NCBI GenBank assembly: GCA_004028795.1
Contig: SAIW01000006.1
Coordinates: 434,001-498,000 of the forward strand
DNA length: 64,000 nucleotides
Reading direction: 5' to 3'
From: Chitinophagaceae bacterium
GTDB lineage: Bacteria; Bacteroidota; Bacteroidia; Chitinophagales; Chitinophagaceae
This document shows, piece by piece, positions 15,817 through 24,946 of the stretch. Both the position numbers and the translations under genes were made by a program. How positions within the stretch are numbered: the stretch's first letter is position 1; each line of letters opens with the position of its first letter. The notes below the pieces were generated by a model. That model searched no databases and was not told where the DNA came from. It worked only from the letters and a program-made list of their open reading frames with translations.

Positions 15817-18185
15817 AATGCTATTTGAATAGTTTGCTTTTTAAAAGAGATTTTATTCATCAGTATAGTTAATACCTTCTCGTTATCAACTTCATTATAA
15901 ATAACACTTACAGTAGGGTTAACAGCAAACCAACCTTTAACTTTAACTGCTACTATTTTCATTTGTTTACCATTTATACTTACGCTTAAAGGTTTTTGCT
16001 CTATAGGAATGCGGAATGAAAAATTATTTTGCTTTTTAACAATACTACTGTCACTTCCTTCAACTGAGCTTGTTAGTATCAGTTTGTTATTAATCAAACC
16101 AGAGCTTTCCAATTTCAACAAAGCAAATTTTTTCTTATTGATAGTATTGGCGGTAATACCGTCATCAAAGAAGACTTCTCCTTTTGAAGCATGAGCAGCC
16201 ATTGTATATTGAACTGAAAGATTTTGAATTGTATCTTTTACTGTTGAAATATTATCTGCAAAATTTCTTGCAATAAAACTTCCTGCCTTATAGTAATATG
16301 GTATTTCCTGAATAGCTGCTTTAACAGTTATCCATTTATTTCCTTCAATAATTTCTTTATGAATTACATCATACCAATTTCCTTCAGGTAAGTACAGTTT
16401 TCTTTCTGAGCTGTTTTTTTCAGTAACAGGTGCCACTAAAATATCATTACCCCACATAAATTCATCCTGAATACTAATAGCTTCTTTATCATGCGGAAAA
16501 TGATAATACAAAGGAGCTATTAAAGGTTGCCCGTATTGTGTTTGTTTATAAGCCAATGTATAATTATAGGGCAGAAAAGAATAACGCATTTTAATAATAT
16601 CTCTTGCATAAGAGCGATATGGCTCATCTATTAAAGCAGCTTCACTGGGAAAGCTGAAGTTACCTGGTTCTAATTCATACAATGCTGTTCCATGCGGACG
16701 AAATATTGGTGTAAATGCTGCAAACTGCAACCAACGTACATATAATTCATTATCACCATCACCGCCGGCAAATCCGCCGGCATCGCTGTGTACATAAGGA
16801 ATGCCACTCATACTCATTCCCAATACAACATCTAACTGAGCCCGTAAACCACTCCATGTTCTGCTTACATCGCCCGTCCATGGAAAAATGCTGAAACGTT
16901 GACTGCCCGCAAAACCGCTTCTGTTTAAATGAAATAACCTGGTATTGCTATAATCTTTTGTATAATGTTCATACAATCTTTTATTCCAGTAATGGCCATA
17001 AATATTATGCACTTCGTCTGCACCTAACATTCTGTTGATGCCTTCATCTTTTGCATTGTGCAACATGTTGAAGGGATGGCGTTCAGGTTCTCCTAAATCA
17101 GTCCACCAGCCTGTTATGCCATTAGCAATTTGCTTTTTATAATGATAATTCCAAATCCATTCAGCAGCATCTTTTCTGAAAATATCAATCAATCCTCCAT
17201 TACCAAAATAAAAATCTGTCAGCCTGAAATGTTCGCCACTGCTGTCTTTTGCGAGATAAGGTAAAGCAGCATGATAATTTTTTGTGTTTTCTAAAATAAA
17301 TGGTTCTGTAATTAAAACAGTATGAATATTTTGTTTTTTAAAGTCTGCAATCATTTTATTCGGGTTAGGCCATTTTGTTTTATTCACCCAATCCAGATTG
17401 CCCAAATAACTTTTAATGCTATCGCCAAACCAAAACAAATCGAAGATTACAGCATCAAAAGGTATCTGCTGTTCTTTCATTTTCCTGGCAATATCTTTTA
17501 CTTGTTCTTCACTTGAGTAACCGAACCGGCTCATTAAATTTCCCAATGCCCATTTAGGCGGCAGGGGTTGTGTGCCGGTTAGTTTTTGAAAAGAAGTAAG
17601 TATTTCTTTATAATCATTCCCTGTTATAATAAACACATTCAATTCGCCACTTACAAAGCCTGTTTCAAAAATCTGATGATTAGTTTTACCAATGTCTGCA
17701 TAGCCTTTAGAACCGTTATCAAAGAACAATCCATACATTTTTGATGATGTAAAAAAGGGAATAGAAAAGTTCAGATTTTCCTCTCCCTCTTTGTAAGCAT
17801 AAGAAGCCTGATTATATAAGTTGAAACGATAACCTCTTCTGTTTAAAGGCAAAGCCCTTTCACCGCCACCAAAAATTTTCTCATCATCATCTAATAAAAA
17901 TCTGAAACCTCTGTAAGTATTGTTATGATGAACAGCCACCAATTTTGCATTACCGATAACAAGTGTATCATCTTTCAGAAACAATTTAAAATCTACAGGA
18001 ACTGGTTTTAAAATAACAGCATCTGTTATGTTTTCATTATTTGAATAATCATCAGGCTTACAGGTTAGTTTGATAATATTGTTTGCATACTGTTCAGCCT
18101 TCCACATAAAATGATGATTGTTTATTTGAGCAAATGCATTAATTGCAAATATGCTACCTAAAATAAATGAAACTGTTTTCTTCAT
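15813..18185 (-). CDS. Secreted GH31 alpha-glucosidase / transglucosidase
   Basis: 790 residues from the Met at 18185, chosen because it begins a signal peptide (MKKTVSFILGSIFAINAFAQ); the frame is open further upstream. An N-terminal beta domain precedes the GH31 barrel. The nucleophile is Asp363 in WWTDLGEPERHP and the acid/base Asp468 in PYVHSDAGGF. The DLGEPE form resembles, from memory, the Cellvibrio oligosaccharide 4-alpha-glucosyltransferase rather than the DMNEP of plain alpha-glucosidases, so transglycosylation on alpha-glucans is possible (inference). No Sus-type transport genes are adjacent. Confidence 0.85.
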   Translation of the reverse strand: MKKTVSFILGSIFAINAFAQINNHHFMWKAEQYANNIIKLTCKPDDYSNNENITDAVILKPVPVDFKLFLKDDTLVIGNAKLVAVHHNNTYRGFRFLLDDDEKIFGGGERALPLNRRGYRFNLYNQASYAYKEGEENLNFSIPFFTSSKMYGLFFDNGSKGYADIGKTNHQIFETGFVSGELNVFIITGNDYKEILTSFQKLTGTQPLPPKWALGNLMSRFGYSSEEQVKDIARKMKEQQIPFDAVIFDLFWFGDSIKSYLGNLDWVNKTKWPNPNKMIADFKKQNIHTVLITEPFILENTKNYHAALPYLAKDSSGEHFRLTDFYFGNGGLIDIFRKDAAEWIWNYHYKKQIANGITGWWTDLGEPERHPFNMLHNAKDEGINRMLGADEVHNIYGHYWNKRLYEHYTKDYSNTRLFHLNRSGFAGSQRFSIFPWTGDVSRTWSGLRAQLDVVLGMSMSGIPYVHSDAGGFAGGDGDNELYVRWLQFAAFTPIFRPHGTALYELEPGNFSFPSEAALIDEPYRSYARDIIKMRYSFLPYNYTLAYKQTQYGQPLIAPLYYHFPHDKEAISIQDEFMWGNDILVAPVTEKNSSERKLYLPEGNWYDVIHKEIIEGNKWITVKAAIQEIPYYYKAGSFIARNFADNISTVKDTIQNLSVQYTMAAHASKGEVFFDDGITANTINKKKFALLKLESSGLINNKLILTSSVEGSDSSIVKKQNNFSFRIPIEQKPLSVSINGKQMKIVAVKVKGWFAVNPTVSVIYNEVDNEKVLTILMNKISFKKQTIQIAF

Positions 18186-18210
18186 AGCAAACAACTTTTT
18201 ATAACTAAAG

Positions 18211-18218
18211 CAAATATA
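18211..18218 (-). promoter_or_regulatory. -7 element upstream of the GH31 gene
   Basis: TATATTTG on the minus strand, 26 bases before the GH31 ATG, is a perfect TAnnTTTG. No TTG sits at the ideal -33 distance. It follows directly after the terminator of the upstream gene, which supports an independent promoter. Confidence 0.5.
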
Positions 18219-18226
18219 CCTGCAAT

Positions 18227-18256
18227 AAAAAAGCCTCTGCACAATGCAAAGGCTTT
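18227..18256 (-). terminator. Intrinsic terminator after the Gly-rich secreted protein gene
   Basis: Arms 18230-18241 and 18245-18256 (AAAGCCTCTGCA / TGCAAAGGCTTT, one mismatch) with a 3-base loop, followed on the minus strand by a U run. It is 20 bases past the stop of the upstream gene. Confidence 0.75.
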
Positions 18257-18275
18257 AATTTATAAGAAGTAAAAA

Positions 18276-19160
18276 TTAAAAACCAAAACCGCCGCCACCT
18301 CTGTTTCCGCCGCTGTTGGCAGGTTTATAATATTTTGCATCAATTTCAACATTATTAATAAAATCTGAGTTGGTTAAACTAATTTCTGCGGCCCCCACTT
18401 CTAATACCTCCTTCATAGGAAACTTAGCACCATTACCAATATCCTGATAGTCTGAATATAAAATAGATACTTTCATTTTATTGGCGTTAGAACCCATTTG
18501 TTCCATTAAAGGGCCAATACCAAATTGTTGTAAAGCCACTTTACCTATGCAATCCATTTTTAAAACAAGACCTGTTGTTTTACTGAAATAATAAGTCATT
18601 TCCTGCCCTGTTTTTAAAGTAAACTTCACTTTATAACAATCTTCTTTATTTACTTTTCCGCTACCAACCAATTCTGCTTTATTACCTTTAGCTACGTAGT
18701 TAACAAAATGTCCGAATGGCCCTGCACAATCTAATTGATATTGTTGTTCTGTTAATTCTTTATCAGTCATTTTGGTTAATGATTGTTGTGCACCGCCATC
18801 AAAACCACCACCACCAAAACCTCCGCCTCCGAAGCCTCCACCGCCAAAGCCACGTTGCGGTGGTATGTATAAATAACCGGCAGTATCTGTTATTAAAGAA
18901 AAAGAATTTCCCATACCCATCATACCTCTAACTTCTCTGCGATATAATTTATTATTCTCACGATAATTATTTACAGTTATGTCAATAGGGTTATTCATTA
19001 ATTTTAATGTAATAACACTTTTGTATTGCAGCGTAATTAATTTGGCTTTTGCAATGCCTCCTGTTGCAGTATCATATCTGGCAAAAATTTCATCAACTGT
19101 TTGGGCTTTTACAATCAGAGAAAATAAAATGCAACTGATAACAACCGTAATTTTTTTCAT
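18276..19160 (-). CDS. Secreted glycine-rich protein, LolA-like fold possible
   Basis: 294 residues with a signal peptide (MKKITVVISCILFSLIVKAQ). The beta-strand pattern (ITLQYKSVITLKLMNNPIDI, then SGKVNKEDCYKVKFTLKTGQ and YYFSKTTGLVLKMD) resembles the outer-membrane lipoprotein-sorting/DUF4292 fold; this is inference. A disordered insert near residues 105-120 has three GFGGGG units, and the C terminus ends RGGGGFGF. It has its own terminator and is divergent from adenine deaminase. Confidence 0.6.
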   Translation of the reverse strand: MKKITVVISCILFSLIVKAQTVDEIFARYDTATGGIAKAKLITLQYKSVITLKLMNNPIDITVNNYRENNKLYRREVRGMMGMGNSFSLITDTAGYLYIPPQRGFGGGGFGGGGFGGGGFDGGAQQSLTKMTDKELTEQQYQLDCAGPFGHFVNYVAKGNKAELVGSGKVNKEDCYKVKFTLKTGQEMTYYFSKTTGLVLKMDCIGKVALQQFGIGPLMEQMGSNANKMKVSILYSDYQDIGNGAKFPMKEVLEVGAAEISLTNSDFINNVEIDAKYYKPANSGGNRGGGGFGF

Positions 19161-19236
19161 GTGCCTGTTTTTATAAAAGAATTATCATCAAATTTATGTT
19201 TTGAAAATAACTGTACTCATCTTTTAACTTATTACT

Positions 19237-20889
19237 ATGCAAGACCTGAATTTTACAATAACAGGAAAATTAGTTGATGTTTGGAACAAAGAAATTTATC
19301 CCGCTACAATTTCGGTGAACGATGGAAAAATAAAGGCAATTACAAAGATTAGTGTTGAAGATGATACCTCGCTTCACTATATACTTCCCGGTTTTATTGA
19401 TAGTCATGTGCATGTTGAAAGCAGTATGCTGATACCAAGTGAATTTGCAAGATTAGCTGTAACACACGGCACTATTGCCACCATTAGCGACCCGCATGAA
19501 ATTGCCAATGTATGTGGAATGGAAGGTGTAGAATTTATGATTGAAAACGGCAAACAGGTAAATTTTAAATTCAATTTCGGTGCACCAAGCTGTGTACCGG
19601 CTACCACTTTCGAAACTGCCGGTGCTGCCTTAAACAGTAATGATGTAAAGAAGTTATTAGAAAAGCCTGAGATAAAATATTTAAGTGAAATGATGAATTT
19701 CCCCGGCGTGTTATTTAAGGATGAAGAAGTGATGAAGAAAATTAAATACGCCCATGAATCAGGTAAACCTGTTGATGGCCATGCACCGGGTTTAAGAGGA
19801 GAAAAAGCAAAACAATATATTAATGAGGGTATTTCTACAGACCATGAATGTTTTACAGCAGAAGAAGCCTTAGATAAGTTAAATTATGGAATGAAAATTT
19901 TGATTCGTGAAGGAAGTGCTGCTAAAAATTTTGAAGCATTAATTGGCTTACTACATGAGCATTATGCCATGATGATGTTTTGCAGCGATGATAAACATCC
20001 GGATAGTTTAGCCATAGGCCATATTAATCAACTATGTGCAAGAGCTGTTGCAAAAGGCATTGATGTATTTAAAGTATTGCAGGCAGCATGTGTTAATCCT
20101 GTATTACATTACAAGTTAGATGTGGGTTTATTAAGAGAAGGAGATGATGCAGATTTTATTGTCGCAACAGATTTAATCAACTTCAACATATTAAAAACGT
20201 TTATTAATGGTGAATTAGTTGCTGAGAATGGACAATCATTTATTCAATCTGTAAAAGCCAATGCAATTAATCAATTTGATTGTAATGAAGTAACAATAAA
20301 AGATATTGAAATTGCCGTAAACGATTACCCAAATAAAGATGGCAATATTCCTGTTATAGAAGCATTAGACGGGCAATTAATAACGAATAAAATATTTGTT
20401 CCATGGACTGTGAACAATGGACTGTTGACCAGTAATATAAAAGATGATATTTTAAAAATGGTTGTTGTTAATCGTTATCACAATGCTCCTGTTGCAAAAT
20501 GTTTTATTAAAAATTTTGGTTTACAGGAAGGTGCATTGGCAAGCAGCGTTGCACATGATAGTCATAATATTGTTGCTGTTGGTTGCGATGATGAAAGCCT
20601 TGTAAAAGCAATTAATTTAGTTATTAAAGAAAAAGGTGGCATTAGTGCTGTAAGCAATACAAAAAAAATGGTTTTAGGTTTACCAGTTGCAGGGTTAATG
20701 ACAACCGAAGACGGTTACAAAGTAGCCGATGCTTACACTGCTATAGATAGAATGACTAAAGAAGATTTAGGCAGTACCTTGATTTCTCCGTTTATGACAT
20801 TAAGCTTTATGGCATTGTTGGTAATACCTTATTTAAAACTCAGTGATAAAGGTTTATTTGATGGAGAAAAGTTTGAATTTGTGAGATAG
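19237..20889 (+). CDS. ade: Adenine deaminase
   Basis: 550 residues, the normal length of the amidohydrolase-type enzyme that converts adenine to hypoxanthine and ammonia in purine salvage. The metal site is in [15 protein letters not shown] (about 48-62), followed by [19 protein letters not shown] and FCSDDKHPD; the C-terminal domain has [12 protein letters not shown] and [14 protein letters not shown]. Cytoplasmic. The convergent lipoprotein gene starts its stop codon 1 base after this stop. upp, another base-salvage enzyme, is close by. Confidence 0.93.
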   Translation: MQDLNFTITGKLVDVWNKEIYPATISVNDGKIKAITKISVEDDTSLHYILPGFIDSHVHVESSMLIPSEFARLAVTHGTIATISDPHEIANVCGMEGVEFMIENGKQVNFKFNFGAPSCVPATTFETAGAALNSNDVKKLLEKPEIKYLSEMMNFPGVLFKDEEVMKKIKYAHESGKPVDGHAPGLRGEKAKQYINEGISTDHECFTAEEALDKLNYGMKILIREGSAAKNFEALIGLLHEHYAMMMFCSDDKHPDSLAIGHINQLCARAVAKGIDVFKVLQAACVNPVLHYKLDVGLLREGDDADFIVATDLINFNILKTFINGELVAENGQSFIQSVKANAINQFDCNEVTIKDIEIAVNDYPNKDGNIPVIEALDGQLITNKIFVPWTVNNGLLTSNIKDDILKMVVVNRYHNAPVAKCFIKNFGLQEGALASSVAHDSHNIVAVGCDDESLVKAINLVIKEKGGISAVSNTKKMVLGLPVAGLMTTEDGYKVADAYTAIDRMTKEDLGSTLISPFMTLSFMALLVIPYLKLSDKGLFDGEKFEFVR

Positions 20890-20890
20890 C

Positions 20891-21301
20891 TTACTGCACA
20901 GCCTTTGCACTCATAATATAAGCAGCTACACTGTCTGTTCCTCTTGGCGTTTTGTATTTGGCTTTAAAATCAAATTCATCATTTGGAGAAATAGTATTAT
21001 CAAACAATTCTTCATGGTTGGCAACCAAGTTGCCGTTTTTATAATACAATAATTTAACTCTGACATCTTTATAGGCAACAACGCTTGCTGTGTTTTTAAT
21101 AATGCCTTTATAAACAGTCTTGCCCCAAATATTTCTATGGTCATCGCCTGATAATTTCAAGAAAGCTTTAGGACTTTCTTTTTCATGCTGTGCTAAAGAA
21201 ATTTTTTGTTCCTGATAAGTATGCTCATCAAACTTTTTCTCTTTACTGTTGCAGGAAAGAAGTACAGTTGTTATTAAAAAAAAGAGAATGGTTTTTTTCA
21301 T
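20891..21301 (-). CDS. Small lipoprotein
   Basis: 136 residues with a lipoprotein signal (MKKTILFFLITTVLLSC, Cys17). The mature part has a beta-sandwich look (VYKGIIKNTASVVAYKDVRVK, FDNTISPNDEFDFKAKYKTP), reminiscent of FxLYD-like domains, but unassigned. It ends 1 base from the convergent ade stop and has a TACATTTG promoter element upstream. Confidence 0.65.
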   Translation of the reverse strand: MKKTILFFLITTVLLSCNSKEKKFDEHTYQEQKISLAQHEKESPKAFLKLSGDDHRNIWGKTVYKGIIKNTASVVAYKDVRVKLLYYKNGNLVANHEELFDNTISPNDEFDFKAKYKTPRGTDSVAAYIMSAKAVQ

Positions 21302-21330
21302 AAATAAACTTGGTTTAGAATTGTTACGTT

Positions 21331-21338
21331 CAAATGTA
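21331..21338 (-). promoter_or_regulatory. -7 element for the small lipoprotein gene
   Basis: TACATTTG on the minus strand, 29 bases before the ATG at 21301. It fits TAnnTTTG exactly, but no TTG is at the ideal -33 position. Confidence 0.45.
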
Positions 21339-21404
21339 CTGTGAAAAATAAAAGAAATTAATGTTACTTTACAGCGTTTGTGTTAAATAAACCTTACTAC
21401 TGTT

Positions 21405-22058
21405 ATGATTGTAAACTTAAGTAAAGAACATAGCCTTTTAACCAATTGGATAGCTGAATTAAGAGATATAACTATTCAGGGTGACAGGCTTCGGTTCAGA
21501 AGAAATTTAGAACGTATAGGCGAAATTGCGGCTTATGAAATAAGTAAACAATTAACATGGAAAGATGTTGAAACACAAACGCCATTAGGTATTCATAACA
21601 GTAAAGTTTTAGCAGCACAGCCGGTATTGGCAACTATTCTAAGAGCCGGACTTCCTTTACACAACGGCATGCTGAATTATTTTGATAAAGCTGATAATGC
21701 TTTTATTTCTGCATACAGAAAACACCATCGCGATGGCAGCTTTGAAATTAATTTAGAATATATGAGCTGCCCTTCATTAACCAACAGGGTTGTTATTATC
21801 AGTGACCCTATGTTGGCAACAGGAGCATCACTTGTTAAAACTATCAACTATTTAAAACAGGAAAACACACCTGCAGAAATTCATTTTGTTTGTGCCATTG
21901 CAGCAACGGTTGGTATTGAATATGTACGCAGAGAATGCGGTGATGATATTAAAATCTGGTGTGGTGATATTGATGAAGAATTAACTGCTAAAGGTTATAT
22001 CGTTCCCGGTTTGGGCGATGCCGGCGATTTGGCATTCGGTACTAAACTACAGTCATAA
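21405..22058 (+). CDS. upp: Uracil phosphoribosyltransferase
   Basis: 217 residues, normal length. It makes UMP from uracil and PRPP in pyrimidine salvage. The PRPP loop is in ISDPMLATGASL (about 131-142), the flexible loop in LRAGLPLHNGM, and the uracil-binding C terminus is YIVPGLGDAGDLAFGT. Cytoplasmic, divergent from a lipoprotein gene. Confidence 0.95.
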   Translation: MIVNLSKEHSLLTNWIAELRDITIQGDRLRFRRNLERIGEIAAYEISKQLTWKDVETQTPLGIHNSKVLAAQPVLATILRAGLPLHNGMLNYFDKADNAFISAYRKHHRDGSFEINLEYMSCPSLTNRVVIISDPMLATGASLVKTINYLKQENTPAEIHFVCAIAATVGIEYVRRECGDDIKIWCGDIDEELTAKGYIVPGLGDAGDLAFGTKLQS

Positions 22059-22149
22059 TTTGCCTGTTCACCTGTACACTTGTTAAATTATTAAAATAAG
22101 CAACGGTTAATAACAGCATTTCGTTTATTTTGAGTGTCTTATCAATCGC

Positions 22150-23151
22150 ATGAAGAAATTATTCCTTATTTGTTTGATTATTTGCAGTGAAAAATTAATT
22201 GCTCAAGACCCTCATTTCTCGCAATTCTTTTCTTCGCCCCTTACATTAAATCCTGCCTTTACAGGTAAGTTTGATGGTACTTACAGGCTTGCAGGTAATT
22301 ACCGTAATCAATGGCCAACTATTTATAATGCGTTTATTACAAGTACCGTATCTGCTGATTTTCACATTATGCAAAACCGTATTGCCAGTAACGACACTTG
22401 GGGTGTTGGCGGCATTGCTTACAGCGATAAAAGTGCTGATGGTGCTGTAAACTTTAACTACTTTACCGCTTCAACAGCTTACCATAAAGGGTTAGATGAG
22501 GAAGGCTTTCATCAATTAGGTGTAGGTATTCAGGTAAGTTATGCCAATATGTTTGTTACTACTTCTAAATTAAAATTTGAAGATCAGTTAACTACTTTGG
22601 GGTTTACAGGTGTAACCAACGAAGTGTTTAATAACGCCACCTTACAAACAAAATATATTGACGTTAATGCAGGCGTTTTATATAACGGCAGTACTACAGA
22701 CAGAAATAATTTTTATTTCGGTGTAAGCCTTTATCATATCAACAGGCCAACACAATCTTTTACAGGTGCTACTTATCAGATAAACCCGAGAGCTACTATA
22801 CATGCAGGTACTTATTTTCCTTTGGGTGAAAGAAGCACATTGCATTTAAGTGGGTTGCAAAGTTTTCAGGGTGGTGCAACAGAAACTGTTTTAGGTGGTG
22901 CTGTGCAATTTGTGGCAAACCCTGATGCAGAAAAACCCGTAAGTCTTTACTTAGGTTCATGGATACGTTTTAATGACGCATTGTTTCCTTACTTAGGTTT
23001 AGAGTTAGGCGATTTAAGAATCGGTGCCACTTACGATGTAAATACTTCATCATTAAAAACTGCTTCAGAAGGTGTTGGTGGTGTGGAGATTTCATTAATT
23101 TATGTTCGCAGGCCATCAACAGATAAACCGATTAATTGCCCTAAGTTTTAG
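22150..23151 (+). CDS. PorP/SprF family type IX secretion membrane protein
   Basis: 333 residues with a signal peptide (MKKLFLICLIICSEKLIAQ) followed by the hallmark QDPHFSQFFSSPLTLNPAF TG block (about 20-40). The remainder is an outer-membrane beta-barrel with a late YLGLELGDLRIGATYDV strand pair. PorP/SprF proteins help secrete or anchor specific type IX cargo, often encoded beside a large gliding or adhesin gene. No such partner is next to it here, so it is an orphan copy. Confidence 0.88.
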   Translation: MKKLFLICLIICSEKLIAQDPHFSQFFSSPLTLNPAFTGKFDGTYRLAGNYRNQWPTIYNAFITSTVSADFHIMQNRIASNDTWGVGGIAYSDKSADGAVNFNYFTASTAYHKGLDEEGFHQLGVGIQVSYANMFVTTSKLKFEDQLTTLGFTGVTNEVFNNATLQTKYIDVNAGVLYNGSTTDRNNFYFGVSLYHINRPTQSFTGATYQINPRATIHAGTYFPLGERSTLHLSGLQSFQGGATETVLGGAVQFVANPDAEKPVSLYLGSWIRFNDALFPYLGLELGDLRIGATYDVNTSSLKTASEGVGGVEISLIYVRRPSTDKPINCPKF

Positions 23152-23173
23152 ATTTTTTTGCTGATTAATGAAT

Positions 23174-23260
23174 TGAACGTATCCCGAAGTTTCGGGATGC
23201 GACGCTCCAAAGGAGTCCTTTGGACAACTAAAGCTTAATAGCAGCAATAAGTTGGGTACC
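23174..23260 (+). repeat. Interspersed repeat family B, copy 3, with two hairpin inserts
   Basis: The frame GAACGT...GCGACGC...CAAC...AGCTTAATAGCAGCA is interrupted by two palindromes: ATCCCGAAGTTTCGGGAT (23181-23198) and TCCAAAGGAGTCCTTTGGA (23206-23224). It lies in a convergent spacer between the porP-like gene and the EamA-like gene. Confidence 0.75.
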
Positions 23261-23262
23261 TG

Positions 23263-23685
23263 CTATTTCCATATTAATACAATTGTTCCTGCAAAAATTA
23301 AACCTCCCCCAATCAAAATTTTTGGTGTTAAAGGTTCTTTCAATAATATAAAAGAAAGTAATAAAGTAATTACAATACTGCATTTGTCAATGGCTGCAAC
23401 ATAAGATACCAACCCTTCTTTCATGGCTCTGTAATAAAATAACCAGCTTAATGTTGTAGCAATGCCCGATGCAATTAGCAAAAAAGTTTCTTTAGTTGTT
23501 AAAGCTATAATGGCTTTGTATTTAGAACCAATAATATTAATAGTAGTGATGATAAAAAATATAGTTGCAGTGCGAATACCAAGCCCTAAATCTGCATTTA
23601 CATTTTGTAATCCGTACTTAGCCAAAATAGAAGTAATGCCCGCAAATACCATTGATAAAATGGCGTACATAACCCATGTTTGCAT
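23263..23685 (-). CDS. Half-size EamA/DMT transporter
   Basis: 140 residues with five hydrophobic helices, one EamA domain only. It begins MQTWVMYAILSMVFAGITS and ends with PLTPKILIGGGLIFAGTIVL, the usual last two helices of this group; full-length transporters have ten helices, so this would work as a dimer. Substrate unknown. Family B repeat lies just beyond its stop. Confidence 0.8.
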   Translation of the reverse strand: MQTWVMYAILSMVFAGITSILAKYGLQNVNADLGLGIRTATIFFIITTINIIGSKYKAIIALTTKETFLLIASGIATTLSWLFYYRAMKEGLVSYVAAIDKCSIVITLLLSFILLKEPLTPKILIGGGLIFAGTIVLIWK

Positions 23686-23751
23686 ACAATAAAATTTAGT
23701 AATGAATTACCAAATTAAACTTTCTGCAACAAACAATTAGTTTTAAAAAAA

Positions 23752-24243
23752 TTATTTAGGCTGATCAAAAAAACCAACCTGCTTTAAGAAAGAAACCTGA
23801 TCGAAATAAGTAGCAGCACCATAAATTTTGCCACCCCGCATATAAAAATGGGTAGCACATTTCAGCTTGTATTTTTTTCCTCTCATATAATCGGGTGTTC
23901 CTGCTTCGGGGTTAGCTAAAGTGCCTTCCATAGTAAATTCTGCACAGGCTTCACTATCAAAAACAGAGTAATGCAAGAGATTAAATTTTAAATCAGGCGT
24001 ACTTGCAAAATATCTAGCGTAAATGCTTCTGGCAGAATCCGGTCCGCGTTTAATACCTTCCCAATTAGGAGATTCTATAGCAGCAGTATCTACATAAAAC
24101 TTTGCAATCTTAACCGTATCATGTTTATTCAATGCTTTAAAATAGCGGTTAACCGTATCTTCTATTTCGTATTCATTTTTTAAATCTCTGCAGGCAGTAA
24201 ATACAACCATGCAAATAATTATCAGAGGATAAAGCTTCTTCAT
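23752..24243 (-). CDS. Lipoprotein with SnoaL/NTF2-like domain
   Basis: 163 residues with a lipoprotein signal ending FTAC (Cys17). The mature part has the SnoaL-like pattern: YEIEDTVNRYFKALNKHD, FYVDTAAIESPNW, and a terminal cone of strands including CATHFYMRGGKIYG AATYFDQ. The family includes polyketide cyclases and many non-enzymatic members; the ligand is unknown. It is 23 bases downstream of the DNA glycosylase gene on the same strand. Confidence 0.7.
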   Translation of the reverse strand: MKKLYPLIIICMVVFTACRDLKNEYEIEDTVNRYFKALNKHDTVKIAKFYVDTAAIESPNWEGIKRGPDSARSIYARYFASTPDLKFNLLHYSVFDSEACAEFTMEGTLANPEAGTPDYMRGKKYKLKCATHFYMRGGKIYGAATYFDQVSFLKQVGFFDQPK

Positions 24244-24266
24244 AAACAGACATTGAAGGGGAATAG

Positions 24267-24899
24267 TTATTTCTTTCTTCCGCTAACATAAGGATTATTT
24301 TTTATAAAAAACCGATATGGCAGCAGAGCATCTTCTCCGGCATATTCTACGCCTATTCTTGTTGTAACAATAATTTCACTTTCATTTAAAATAAAGCCGT
24401 CATCAACAATATTAATTTCTCCGTTTAAAAGGTTGGTGCCAGTATATTTAACAGTAATACCCAAAGCCTTTGAAACATTGCCCGGCCCTTTGGTAATTGT
24501 ATAATCTGCTTTCCTTTTCCCCGTTCGTTGCAGCATATGTTCAATACCCTGTAAGGGTTCTGCTGCCCGTATTAAAACTGCATGAGGCGTATTTGCTTTA
24601 TTAGCAACCACATTAAACAAATGGTGCATACCGTAACATAAGTACACATAAGCAACACCGCCATTGGCATACATAATTTCTGTCCGGTTGGTTCTTCTTC
24701 CGCCGTAAGCATGCGATGCTTTATCTGCCACGCCATTATAAGCTTCTGTTTCAACAATTCTTGCTGTGGTAATATTTCCGTTAAATGCGGTTACTATAAT
24801 TTTTCCTAATAAATTTTCTGCAACAGCAACTACATCATCCTGCAGATAAAATTGTTTGGTAAGTTTTTTATGTTTAAAGGGCATTTTATAAAACGGCAA
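24267..24899 (-). CDS. mpg: DNA-3-methyladenine glycosylase (AAG/MPG type)
   Basis: 210 residues; the Met at residue 6 (24884) is an alternative start. This base-excision repair enzyme removes alkylated purines. The catalytic Glu is in ARIVETEAYNG (about 47-57), DNA intercalation and binding elements are in HAYGGRRTNRTEIMYANGG, and CYGMHHLFNVV and ITKGPGNVSKALGI follow. Its promoter overlaps that of the divergent EI24 gene. Confidence 0.92.
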   Translation of the reverse strand: MPFYKMPFKHKKLTKQFYLQDDVVAVAENLLGKIIVTAFNGNITTARIVETEAYNGVADKASHAYGGRRTNRTEIMYANGGVAYVYLCYGMHHLFNVVANKANTPHAVLIRAAEPLQGIEHMLQRTGKRKADYTITKGPGNVSKALGITVKYTGTNLLNGEINIVDDGFILNESEIIVTTRIGVEYAGEDALLPYRFFIKNNPYVSGRKK

Positions 24900-24916
24900 C
24901 TTAGTTTCTAAACAGT

Positions 24917-24932
24917 TACATTCGCAAAGCTA
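24917..24932. promoter_or_regulatory. Two abutting -7 elements for divergent genes
   Basis: TACATTCG on the plus strand (24917-24924, one mismatch) directly abuts TAGCTTTG on the minus strand (24932-24925, perfect TAnnTTTG). The plus one serves the EI24 gene and the minus one the glycosylase gene. Each start site would lie in or beside the other's -7 box, so polymerase could occupy only one at a time. The -33 elements are poor. Confidence 0.4.
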
Positions 24933-24946
24933 AAAAACCCCCTCCA

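Noticed and set aside
18780-18860. Gly-rich coding repeat considered as a separate tandem repeat element
   Set aside because: It is in frame and forms a low-complexity linker of the secreted protein; DNA copies are too degenerate and short to list as an element.
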